From the NCBI GenBank assembly GCA_025999115.1, contig BNWW01000043.1:1-19303 (forward strand): a DNA stretch of 19,303 nt, in the 5' to 3' direction. Shown in pieces: positions 1 to 6,469 of this stretch. This DNA comes from Bacteroidia bacterium. Its GTDB lineage: Bacteria; Bacteroidota; Bacteroidia; Bacteroidales; Azobacteroidaceae. The notes under the pieces were generated by a model. It searched no databases and was not told the DNA's origin. It worked only from the letters and a program-made list of their open reading frames with translations. The first letter of the stretch is position 1; the number at the start of each line of letters is the position of its first letter. The position numbers and the translations under genes were made by a program.

Positions 1-2
1 CG

Positions 3-674
3 GAAATGCCTTCGGTTTTAATTGCAACCAGTCGTATAAATACCGACGATGTTATTTCAATTCATACCAATACTGCCACTATTAATATTGAAGTAGATGT
101 CGATTATTTGAATTCCCTGTTTGACTTGTCGGAAAAATCGCCGGTTTTGCAAAGCCTCTTACAAAATACGCAATCTTTACTGTTTGAACAAATGATTTAT
201 CCTTCGTTACAAAAAATTGTGGATGAAATTGTAATCGAACCGGTTGATAAAACTTTTGAACTGTTTTTCCTGCGAATTAAGGCGGAAGAACTAATTTGTC
301 GGCTGTTAATAGAATTGGAAAAGCGGAATGAAAAACATCTTTACGCCCTAAACATTCGGGATATACAAAGCATTTACAAAATCAAAGAGCAAATACTCGA
401 ACATCTCGAAATTCCGCCGGTTATTCAGGAATTGGCTCTTTGCACGAATATGAGTCCGTCAAAATTGAAACGTTTATTCAAGCAAATTTTCGGCAATAGC
501 ATTTTCAATTATTATCAGCAATTCAGGATGAAAGAAGCCGCCCGTTTGTTAAAAGAGGAAAAACTATCCGTTTCGGATGTGGGTTATCAATTGGGTTTTA
601 GCAATTTAAGTCATTTTTCAAGAGTTTTTAAAGAACATATCGGAATGAAACCAAAACAATATAGCCGGTCGTAA
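3..674 (+). CDS. AraC-family transcriptional regulator (5' end cut by window edge)
   Basis: This is a DNA-binding regulator with a C-terminal AraC/XylS double helix-turn-helix. The last ~100 residues hold the family pattern: the first helix-turn-helix around ELALCTNMSPSKLKRLFKQ, then RMKEAARLL, then the second helix-turn-helix VSDVGYQLGFSNLSHFSRVFK and the closing GMKPKQYS. The first in-frame ATG is at 6, but the frame is open to the window edge. The 222 visible residues are shorter than the usual ~290-330 for Bacteroidales members, so the true start is probably outside. The upstream half has no recognisable domain; in relatives it is a ligand-sensing region. It stops right before the remains of a SusC-like gene on the same strand, so it may once have controlled a carbohydrate-use locus. 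The HTH region looks intact. The family is clear; the target is unknown. Confidence 0.85.
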   Translation, partial: EMPSVLIATSRINTDDVISIHTNTATINIEVDVDYLNSLFDLSEKSPVLQSLLQNTQSLLFEQMIYPSLQKIVDEIVIEPVDKTFELFFLRIKAEELICRLLIELEKRNEKHLYALNIRDIQSIYKIKEQILEHLEIPPVIQELALCTNMSPSKLKRLFKQIFGNSIFNYYQQFRMKEAARLLKEEKLSVSDVGYQLGFSNLSHFSRVFKEHIGMKPKQYSRS

Positions 675-713
675 AAAGAATCGGTATGTAATCTATTTCC
701 CGCAACATTTTTT

Positions 714-1214
714 GTACAACAACGCAATGTTTCCGGAAAAGTAATGGATGAAACCGGCGAACCGATGATAGGTGTAACGGTAAAAGTTGTCAATACAGGC
801 AACGGAACCATTACCGATATGGACGGCAATTATTCTCTTCAAGCGCCAACGGGAACCAAACTCCAATTCTCATTATTAAATGTTACGCTTCAACCCGACG
901 AACAATTAATAGAAGAAGTGGTAGTAGTAGGCTACGGCGTTCAGAAAAAAGCCAGCGTTGTCGGAGCCATTTCGTCTGTCGGTACGAAAGACTTGCTGAA
1001 AATGTCCACGTCAACCCTCAGTACCGCTCTTACCGGACAATTGCCGGGCGTAACCACTATCCAAACTTCCGCTATTCCGGGCGTGGATGAAACGGAAATC
1101 TATATCCGCGGAAAAGGCACTTGGGCAGACGCTTCTCCTTTAATTATTGTAGATGGAATTGAACGCGCCACCTTTACCAACATTGATCTGCACGAAGTAG
1201 AATCCATTTCGATC
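714..1214 (+). pseudogene. SusC/RagA-like TonB-dependent transporter, N-terminal fragment
   Basis: The translation shows the start of a mature SusC-like outer-membrane transporter: a carboxypeptidase-regulatory-like domain (VSGKVMDETGEPMIGVTV), the TonB-box-like region EEVVVVGYG and the early plug domain (LTGQLPGV, IYIRGKGTW, PLIIVDGIE, HEVESIS). Intact members are ~1000 residues and import glycans with a SusD partner. Here about 165 codons remain. No signal peptide is encoded: the frame is open only from 675, just after the AraC stop, and lacks a plausible secretion start. An in-frame gap near 872 joins LQFS directly to LLNVTLQPD, removing the last strands of the first domain. Similarity ends near 1214, where relatives continue with a conserved plug segment. 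The open frame to 1322 is out-of-family sequence. This is a degraded remnant, not a functional gene. Confidence 0.88.
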
Positions 1215-1388
1215 GGGCAGTACCGCGGATTACTGGCAGATGGATTTTTCTACGACCAAGCGGAAATAGACTTTCGTTTACGGTTTCGGCCAATACATCC
1301 GGTTCAACCTGCGGCTGGGTAAATTGTCCGGTCGATTTTTCAAAAGTGAAATTCAGCGCCAACGAAGCCGTGGAATTTCATATTTATT
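1215..1388 (+). other. Unassigned coding-like stretch between two pseudogene remnants
   Basis: Right after the SusC similarity ends, the third forward frame (phase of 1322) stays open and reads plausible protein such as SFTVSANTSGST and VNCPVDFSKVKFSANEAVEF. I do not recognise the family. It could be the N-terminal part of the glycosidase remnant that follows, or a scrap of a third gene. There is no start codon with a credible context, and the frame is lost before the next recognisable segment. Confidence 0.3.
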
Positions 1389-2206
1389 TTTGGCGCGAAA
1401 TCGAAAATATTTCCGGTTTGCATAGCCGTTGGAAATCTTTACGCGCCCACAGCCGAAAACGGTTTTTACGGTAAACAGCACAAAGACGGTTTTATTTGTC
1501 GCGAAATTTCGGAACTCACCGGCAACGAAAATTTTCAGAAATACGATGTTTCGAGTACCGGACATAATTTGCTTCCGTGGGCAGAATGGGAATATTTCCA
1601 TTCGGTAAACGAGCGGCTGGGGTTGTGGAATGGACAATCAGCCACGTCTGGAAGCGGGTTACAATCACGAATTTAGTCATGGTTTTATGTTGTGGATTGA
1701 TATTACTTTGCAGCAAATTTATGTTGGAAAATTTTTTGTTCAAATGGCGGATATTCTTCACCGTGAAGCCGATGTGAAAGATATTGACGCTGAAATAGCC
1801 TACCTTGAAACTTTTGTCAATTCAAAAATGTGGGACGAAATTTCGGCTTTTTATTATGATGTGGGCTACAAATCCGATGGCGGCTATTGGTGCGGTGGTG
1901 TTTGGGTGCCCACGACTGGACAAGAATTACTCCTATCAGTATTCTCATTGAATATATATTCTGAATCCGTTCGCAACCTGCTGAAAATCTGTTGGTTTGG
2001 GATATAAGAATAACCGATGCTTTCGGCCTGAAAAATTATCTTTTCGGTGTGGACATAACGATCGACTTTCAATGCGCCAAACGTAAATCAACCGTTGACA
2101 AACCGAAAGTTACAATAAAATCAAATAAAGATTTGACGGTAAAATTGGTTTGGGCCGGTGGAGAACAAATCATGGAAATTAAAGCCAAACAACAAAAAGC
2201 ACTTAC
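1389..2206 (+). pseudogene. MGH1/trehalase-like glycoside hydrolase, degraded
   Basis: Three segments match an (alpha/alpha)6-barrel glycosidase of the mannosylglycerate-hydrolase/trehalase-like kind. Segment 1 (~1404-1626, phase of 1455) reads FYGKQHKDGFICREI and STGHNLLPWAEWEYF. Segment 2 (~1627-1913, phase of 1630) reads GMDNQPRLEAGYNHEFSHGF, WDEISAFYYDVGY and GGYWCGGVWVPT. Segment 3 (1914 on, phase of 1986) reads LIEYIF, stop, IRSQPAENLLVWDIRIT, then a beta-type tail (VTIKSNKDLTVKLVW). Between segments 1 and 2 sequence is missing and the frame shifts. At 1913/1914 the conserved GGVW motif is fused to a far-downstream part with another shift. The in-frame TGA at 1962-1964 sits where relatives have Gly, a GGA to TGA change being enough. 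The original stop is not identifiable; the last frame runs on through the tRNA terminator to 2324. It was probably a polysaccharide-degrading partner of the SusC remnant. Confidence 0.82.
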
Positions 2207-2226
2207 TTTTGTCTTCGTAAGTGCTT
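2194..2226 (-). terminator. Rho-independent terminator of tRNA-Arg
   Basis: On the minus strand a 9-bp perfect stem (arms 2218-2226 and 2197-2205) encloses a 12-base loop and ends in a run of T. It starts 13 bases after the tRNA 3' end, which fits termination of the tRNA transcript. The tail of the glycosidase remnant reads into it from the other strand. Confidence 0.75.
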
Positions 2227-2239
2227 GTCTATCAATCTG

Positions 2240-2313
2240 TGACCCCGACAGGATTCAAACCTGTAACCTTCTGATCCGTAGTCAGATGCTCTATTCAGTT
2301 GAGCCACGGGGCC
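2240..2313 (-). tRNA. tRNA-Arg (anticodon ACG)
   Basis: The minus strand folds into a full cloverleaf. The acceptor stem GGCCCCG pairs with CGGGGTC (one G-T pair) with discriminator A. The D arm is GCTC/GAGC, and the anticodon arm TCTGA/TCAGA carries loop CTACGGA with anticodon ACG. The T arm is ACAGG/CCTGT with loop TTTGAAT. CCA is not encoded, as is usual in Bacteroidota. With the first A read as inosine it decodes CGU, CGC and CGA arginine codons. A promoter lies just upstream and a hairpin terminator just downstream, so it is a single-gene transcript. Confidence 0.97.
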
Positions 2314-2334
2314 ATCATTTTTGATTTGCGGTTG

Positions 2335-2365
2335 CAAAGGTAGTCCCATTTTTTGGATTATGCAA
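2335..2365 (-). promoter_or_regulatory. Promoter for tRNA-Arg
   Basis: On the minus strand a -7 element TACCTTTG (2342-2335) follows a -33 TTG (2365-2363) with 20 bases between. This fits the Bacteroidota consensus TTTG-N19-21-TAnnTTTG. It ends 21 bases before the first base of the mature tRNA, so a short 5' leader would be removed by RNase P. Confidence 0.75.
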
Positions 2366-2589
2366 CTATTTTTAATTAAAAAAATTACTTTTGGAGCAAG
2401 TAATTGCAAATAAGAGAAGTTAATTATCAATTCAGACAATCGTGGTTACGGATAAGTTACTATTTTCCCTACCTTTTACTGTTCAAAAGGTAATAAATAA
2501 TTATGAAATGGGTGCTTGGTGGGGGAAATTGGCTAAATGGTCGTATTCTCTTTTGTTCTTAACTTGACTTTGTTTGATCTAAAAAGTAA

Positions 2590-2597
2590 TATTTTTG
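2590..2597 (+). promoter_or_regulatory. Possible -7 element ahead of the small ORF at 2686
   Basis: TATTTTTG fits TAnnTTTG. The nearest TTTG (2569-2572) is only 17 bases away rather than 19-21, and a TTG (2564-2566) is 23 away, so the match is imperfect. If used, transcription would begin a few bases before the 2611 hairpin. Confidence 0.3.
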
Positions 2598-2610
2598 TCT
2601 TAAAAACACA

Positions 2611-2641
2611 TTGGCGGCTTCACACCAAGTGAAACCGCCAA
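2611..2641. repeat. Strong stem-loop (13-bp arms, one mismatch)
   Basis: Arms 2611-2623 and 2629-2641 pair over 12 of 13 positions (TTGGCGG, mismatch, TTCAC) around the loop ACCAA. It has no T-run immediately after it on either strand, so it is not a clean intrinsic terminator. It could be a leader structure for the ORF at 2686, since a smaller stem (2647-2652 with 2662-2667, CAAGAC/GTCTTG) follows at once. Confidence 0.6.
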
Positions 2642-2685
2642 CAAATCAAGACTTGTGGGTTGTCTTGTAAATAAACATATAATAA

Positions 2686-2931
2686 ATGAAGAAAATTTAT
2701 GTCAATTATCTAAAAAACGGTTCCAATGAAGTGGCTTTTCCTCAAAAAAACACGCGCGAAAACCAAACACTCTTGTCAGCCGTTTCGAAGGAACCGTCAT
2801 TATCCTATTGCTTCGGTTGGCTCCCGGATGCTTCTTTTATTATCGAGCGATACAAAGATAGGCTGTATCCGCATAATTTGCAACGAATTTTTGAGGTTAT
2901 TTCCTCAATTCAGGCGGATTATTGCCGGTAA
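2686..2931 (+). CDS. Possible small protein of unknown function (81 aa)
   Basis: The ORF reads MKKIYVNYLKNGSNEVAF to a C-terminus SSIQADYCR. I do not recognise a family; there is no signal peptide, membrane helix or repeat. In favour: an AT-rich stretch right before the ATG, as is usual for translated genes in this phylum, and an upstream -7-like element plus two leader hairpins. Against: it is isolated in an otherwise non-coding region next to decayed genes. It also overlaps an 83-codon ORF in another frame (2726-2977) that looks no less likely. It may be a chance ORF or a remnant. Confidence 0.25.
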   Translation: MKKIYVNYLKNGSNEVAFPQKNTRENQTLLSAVSKEPSLSYCFGWLPDASFIIERYKDRLYPHNLQRIFEVISSIQADYCR

Positions 2932-2968
2932 ATTACTCATATTGGGTAATAACGTTTGGAGGAAACTG

Positions 2969-3045
2969 TTTTTTTGACAAAAAGAATCGAAATAATACTT
3001 GTTTTCGACAGATAAAGCCAATTACAAATGTGTTTGTCAAAAAAA
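2969..3045. repeat. 13-bp perfect inverted repeat with nested smaller repeat
   Basis: The arms 2969-2981 (seven T then GACAAA) and 3033-3045 (TTTGTCA plus six A) are exact reverse complements 51 bases apart. A second pair, CAATTAC (3019-3025) and GTAATTG (3046-3052), is interleaved around the right arm. The element lies beyond the 3' end of the minus-strand regulator and of the doubtful plus-strand ORF. It may act as a two-way transcription end or be a small mobile-element relic. Confidence 0.6.
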
Positions 3046-3077
3046 GTAATTGATAAAATCAACAAATTAATACAATA

Positions 3078-4058
3078 TTAATACAATAATAAATCTTCCG
3101 TGATGGTTTCAATGTATTCGCGTTGTTTGTTAAGGAATTGCATTTGTATAATCTCATTTGATTGGGTAATTAACATCGACGATTTTTTCAGATGATCGAA
3201 CCAATTCTTATGCCGGGTGCAGAGGTTCTCGTTGTTGATGACAATGGAGTTGATGCCGTGTATGCAGTATTGCGAAGCGCACTCTTCATCATAGTTTAAA
3301 TGGGATGAGTTGATTTCAATATCCATAAAGGACACGTAAATATTGCAAGTAACACCGAACGTTTGGTCGCCTTGCCGCACAACTCTTTCGAAGGTGTCCA
3401 ACAGCGCGAGCAAATCGTTTTTCAATACGTTTATATCTTCGCCGGTCATCGACAGCAGTTTACTACAATATTGTATTTCCCGGATGAAAGGAAGAAACAA
3501 GTGTCGTCCCAAAACAAAGGTTGTATTTTGTATGTTTTTGATTTTTTCGACAAATTGCGTGCGTATGGCATTGATTTCCGGCGAGAGAAGTATTTCGGCG
3601 TATGTTCGCGCAGGAATTCCCGATTGATGCAACCATTTACAGTAAAACAATTTAAACAACGATTCGTGTTGTGTCAATAACGACAAGGGAAGCGAATGGG
3701 ACGAAACCAGCAGTTCCGCCCGGGAAGCATCGTACATCTTTTTTACCGTCGAAAAGTAACCGTCAAACACTGACAGGAAATGGTTTTGAACGTCGGTAAC
3801 AGGCAGTGTTTTTTGCAGAATAAAGCTGATCCGTTCCCGGTTGGGTTGGATTCCGATAATATCATTGACCGAAAACTTCAACTTTTCCGACAACAGCGCG
3901 ACTTCTTCAAATGAAAAACTGATATTACTTCTCATCCTTCGGTAGGCCGATTCTCTGCTGATATGAAGCGTTTCCATTAAATAATCAATCGATTTTATGT
4001 TGGGAGGGAGATTTTCCAATATTACGTTTGCCACTTCGTTATTTAATCTTGTATCCAT
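3078..4058 (-). CDS. Helix-turn-helix regulator-like protein (326 aa)
   Basis: The N-terminus (residues ~20-68) reads like a Cro/XRE-type helix-turn-helix: IKSIDYLMETLHISRESAYRR followed by SFEEVALLSEKLKFSVNDIIG. The remaining ~255 residues have no motif I can name and no membrane segment. Similar architecture, a short N-terminal HTH plus a long unassigned helical domain, is common among Bacteroidales regulators. I place the start at the ATG at 4058 (MDTRLNNEV). The longer frame to 4154 would read through the promoter region and past the divergent lysA promoter, with a Lys/Ser-rich low-quality extension. A TATCTTTG -7 element lies 31 bases before this start. It diverges from lysA, so it could regulate lysA or itself; that is inference from position only. 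Confidence 0.7.
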   Translation of the reverse strand: MDTRLNNEVANVILENLPPNIKSIDYLMETLHISRESAYRRMRSNISFSFEEVALLSEKLKFSVNDIIGIQPNRERISFILQKTLPVTDVQNHFLSVFDGYFSTVKKMYDASRAELLVSSHSLPLSLLTQHESLFKLFYCKWLHQSGIPARTYAEILLSPEINAIRTQFVEKIKNIQNTTFVLGRHLFLPFIREIQYCSKLLSMTGEDINVLKNDLLALLDTFERVVRQGDQTFGVTCNIYVSFMDIEINSSHLNYDEECASQYCIHGINSIVINNENLCTRHKNWFDHLKKSSMLITQSNEIIQMQFLNKQREYIETITEDLLLY

Positions 4059-4088
4059 GATTTCTTTGAAATTGTTTGTACTTACAGA

Positions 4089-4096
4089 CAAAGATA
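4089..4096 (-). promoter_or_regulatory. -7 element for the HTH gene
   Basis: TATCTTTG on the minus strand fits TAnnTTTG and lies 31 bases upstream of the chosen start at 4058. No clear -33 TTTG is found at the expected distance. It supports the shorter start. Confidence 0.5.
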
Positions 4097-4120
4097 GGAA
4101 AAATTTTTCGTTTTTTTGCT

Positions 4121-4128
4121 TACCTTTG
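4121..4128 (+). promoter_or_regulatory. -7 element for lysA
   Basis: TACCTTTG fits TAnnTTTG, 29 bases before the lysA ATG at 4158. A -33 TTTG is not evident. It points away from the minus-strand -7 element, and the two are 24 bases apart, so polymerases at the two promoters probably compete. Confidence 0.55.
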
Positions 4129-4157
4129 CGGCTGTTTTTTATAAAATAACTCAATTC

Positions 4158-5315
4158 ATGACAAAAACTGTTTTTCCGGTAGTGAAATTCAACTCTTTAC
4201 GGACACCTTTTTATTATTACGATGTAGATTTATTGAGGGCGACTGTACAAACGGTGATAAAAGAATCGTCGAAATATAATTACCACATTCATTATGCAGT
4301 CAAAGCCAATGCCAATCCGCGTATTTTGTCGATTATCAACGAAAGCGGTTTAGGTGTCGATTGTGTGAGCGGCGGCGAAATCAAGGCAGCTTTGAAAGCA
4401 GGTTTTCCGGCGTCTAAAATTGTTTTTGCCGGCGTGGGCAAAGCCGATTGGGAAATCAATCTGGGTTTGGATAACGATATTTTTTGTTTCAATGCCGAGT
4501 CGATTCCCGAATTGGAAGTGATTAACGAATTGGCTGCACAGAAAGGCAAAACGGCCGGTGTGGCTTTGCGCATCAATCCCGAAGTGGACGCACACACACA
4601 TCATCACATTACCACCGGCACCAAAGAAAATAAATTCGGCATCAATTTGGATCAATTAAATAAGGTGTTGAATCAGTTGGAAAATCTGAAATCGTTAAAA
4701 CTCATCGGTTTACATTTTCATATTGGCTCGCAACTGACCGAATTGGAACCGTTTATCGCTTTATGCCGGCGAACGGAAGAATTGCAGCAACAATTGGCGC
4801 AACGTAATATTAAGGTGGAAAACATCAATTTCGGCGGCGGTTTGGGCATTGATTACCAGCATCCCGACCAACAAGTCATTCCGGATTTCAAATCCTATTT
4901 TGATATTTTCAACAAGCATTTTAAAACTTTACCCGGTCAGCAGGTTCATTTTGAGCCGGGGCGTTCAATTGTGGGACAATGCGGCAACTTGATTTCCAAG
5001 GTGTTATACGTAAAAGAAGGCAGTTTCAAAAAATTTATCGTTTTGGATGCTGGATTTACCGAATTGATTCGTCCGGCGATGTACGACGCTTATCATCAAA
5101 TCGAAAACCTCGGTTCGAGTGAAAAAACGGAGATTTACGATGTGGTAGGCCCGATTTGTGAATCGTCCGATTGTTTCGCAAAAGAGCGGGAATTGGCAAC
5201 GACACATCGCGGCGATTTAATCGTTTTACGTTCGGCCGGCGCTTACGGCGAGATTATGGCTTCTCAATACAATTGCCGGTGTTTGCCGGAATCTTATTTT
5301 TCCGATTCTTTATGA
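4158..5315 (+). CDS. lysA: Diaminopimelate decarboxylase
   Basis: This cytosolic PLP enzyme converts meso-diaminopimelate to L-lysine, the last step of lysine synthesis. The 385 residues show the fold-type III pattern. The PLP lysine is in YAVKAN (K49). GVDCVSGGEI, LHFHIGSQ (186-191), the phosphate-binding NFGGGLG (~224-230) and EPGRSIVGQ (266 on) follow. GPICESSD carries the catalytic Cys334 that acts across the dimer, and GAYGEIMASQYN lies near the end. Length is normal for Bacteroidales. I use the ATG at 4158 (MTKTVFPV) because an upstream in-frame ATG at 4116 lies before the -7 element at 4121. The stop TGA overlaps the start of the next gene (ATGA), so translation is probably coupled. 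No aspartokinase gene is next to it, unlike in many relatives. Confidence 0.96.
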   Translation: MTKTVFPVVKFNSLRTPFYYYDVDLLRATVQTVIKESSKYNYHIHYAVKANANPRILSIINESGLGVDCVSGGEIKAALKAGFPASKIVFAGVGKADWEINLGLDNDIFCFNAESIPELEVINELAAQKGKTAGVALRINPEVDAHTHHHITTGTKENKFGINLDQLNKVLNQLENLKSLKLIGLHFHIGSQLTELEPFIALCRRTEELQQQLAQRNIKVENINFGGGLGIDYQHPDQQVIPDFKSYFDIFNKHFKTLPGQQVHFEPGRSIVGQCGNLISKVLYVKEGSFKKFIVLDAGFTELIRPAMYDAYHQIENLGSSEKTEIYDVVGPICESSDCFAKERELATTHRGDLIVLRSAGAYGEIMASQYNCRCLPESYFSDSL

Positions 5316-6469
5316 TGAATTTCGACACGATAGATTGGGTTTTATCGGCGGCTTTGCTGCTTTGTTTTATCATTCAATTGATTGATTATTGGATGTTTCT
5401 GTTTAAACCTTTTCGTTACCGGAAGAAGATACAAAAAGGCAAAATCGTTTTTCCCGTAGCTCAACCGCCCGTTTCGGTCATTATTTATGCGCGCAACGAA
5501 GCCGAAAATCTGGAAACTTACCTTCCGTCGATTTTGGAACAAAATTATCCCGAATTTGAAGTGATTGTCGTCAATGAAGATTCGACCGACGATACGGATG
5601 CGGTTTTGAAACGCTTGACGTTGAAATATAAACATCTCTATCACACTACTTTACCGGGAAAAAGTCGCAATGTGAGCCGGAAAAAATTAGCGCTTACTTT
5701 GGGCATGAAAGCCGCTCATCACGAAGTTTTGGTATTTATCGAAGCCGACAGTCATCCTTTGGATGCTGATTGGTTGCGTTCTTCGGCGCGGCATTTTACC
5801 GTTGATAAAGCAGTTGTTTTAGGATGGGCTTATTTGGAAAAATATCCTTCGCGATTTGCAGCTTACGATTATTTTGTCGAAAACGTGCGGACGATTGCAT
5901 CTGCCTTATACGGGAAGACTTATCGTGCCAACGGCCGCAATATGGCTTATCGGAAAACCGGTTTTTCCCAACAAAAAGCCTTGTCGAATTACAATTTCAT
6001 TGATGCCGGAGAAGACGATTTGCTCATTGCCGAAATGGCTTCCAATAAAAATGTGGCGGTGGAATTATCGCCCGAAAATCGCATTGCAGTCGATATGGAG
6101 GCCGCATGGATGTGGAAAGAATATAAATTGCGTCGCGCTGTGGCTTATTCGTTTTATCCGTTGTATGTCAAAAAACGGGATTGGATAGAGCAGGGGAGCG
6201 GCATCGCTTTTTATGCTTTGTGGATAGTTGCAGCCCTGTTTATGATTCCGAATTGGATAGGATTAGGCGGTTTATTGTTGCTGTTTTTGATTCGGAGTTT
6301 TACTCAATATTGGGTCATCAATCGCACGGCAAAAGTTTTGCAAGCGCCTTCTTTCGGTTTGAGTCTGTTGTTGTTCGATTTGTTCCGGCCTTGGGTAAAC
6401 GGCTATTTTTTCCTTTATCCCAAAATGGCTTGGAAAAAAGATAATCATTGGATATATGGGAAGAAATAA
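5312..6469 (+). CDS. Membrane GT2-family glycosyltransferase
   Basis: This is a probable processive or lipid-linked sugar transferase at the inner membrane. An N-terminal membrane helix (residues ~8-30) is followed by a GT-A catalytic domain. It starts at VSVIIYARNEAENLETYLPS and includes VVNEDSTDDT (nucleotide binding), the acidic EADSHP (144-149, in the place of DxD) and GEDDLLI (233-239, acceptor-site acid). Two or three C-terminal helices follow (~299-332 and ~350-367). The usual QxxRW motif is replaced by YKLRR (271-275), so it is an atypical GT2. Start: the first ATG overlaps the lysA stop. A longer frame from 5171 only repeats lysA sequence out of frame. It overlaps the following gene by 14 bases. 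The sugar donor and product cannot be told from sequence. Confidence 0.88.
   Translation: MMNFDTIDWVLSAALLLCFIIQLIDYWMFLFKPFRYRKKIQKGKIVFPVAQPPVSVIIYARNEAENLETYLPSILEQNYPEFEVIVVNEDSTDDTDAVLKRLTLKYKHLYHTTLPGKSRNVSRKKLALTLGMKAAHHEVLVFIEADSHPLDADWLRSSARHFTVDKAVVLGWAYLEKYPSRFAAYDYFVENVRTIASALYGKTYRANGRNMAYRKTGFSQQKALSNYNFIDAGEDDLLIAEMASNKNVAVELSPENRIAVDMEAAWMWKEYKLRRAVAYSFYPLYVKKRDWIEQGSGIAFYALWIVAALFMIPNWIGLGGLLLLFLIRSFTQYWVINRTAKVLQAPSFGLSLLLFDLFRPWVNGYFFLYPKMAWKKDNHWIYGKK

Larger units (their letters stand above)
2314..2685. other. Largely non-coding AT-rich region
   Basis: No convincing gene lies here. It holds the tRNA promoter, an 8-bp hairpin at 2470-2492 (TACCTTTT, 7-base loop, AAAAGGTA), a 19-codon ORF (2503-2562) with no supporting feature, and a strong hairpin at 2611-2641. 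The -7-like TATTTTTG at 2590-2597 faces right, towards the small ORF at 2686. Confidence 0.5.

Noticed and set aside
2207..2324. Plus-strand ORF tail over the tRNA (CDPDRIQTCNLLIRSQM)
   Set aside because: It is antisense to tRNA-Arg and only the read-through end of the glycosidase remnant, which lost its stop codon.
2203..2439. Minus-strand 78-codon ORF containing PVAQLNRASDYGSEGYRFES
   Set aside because: This is the familiar false translation of a tRNA-Arg gene. The region folds as a complete tRNA with its own promoter and terminator.
2726..2977. 83-codon plus-strand ORF rich in Arg and Lys
   Set aside because: It overlaps the 2686 ORF in another frame, has no supporting start context or recognised motif, and ends in the inverted repeat.
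4059..4154. Longer start for the HTH gene at 4154
   Set aside because: It would place the coding start beyond both divergent -7 boxes; the ATG at 4058 with a -7 box 31 bases upstream fits better.
5171..5311. Longer start for the glycosyltransferase at 5171
   Set aside because: These codons are the out-of-frame end of lysA, with an Arg-rich translation unlike any GT2 N-terminus; the ATGA overlap at 5312 is the natural start.
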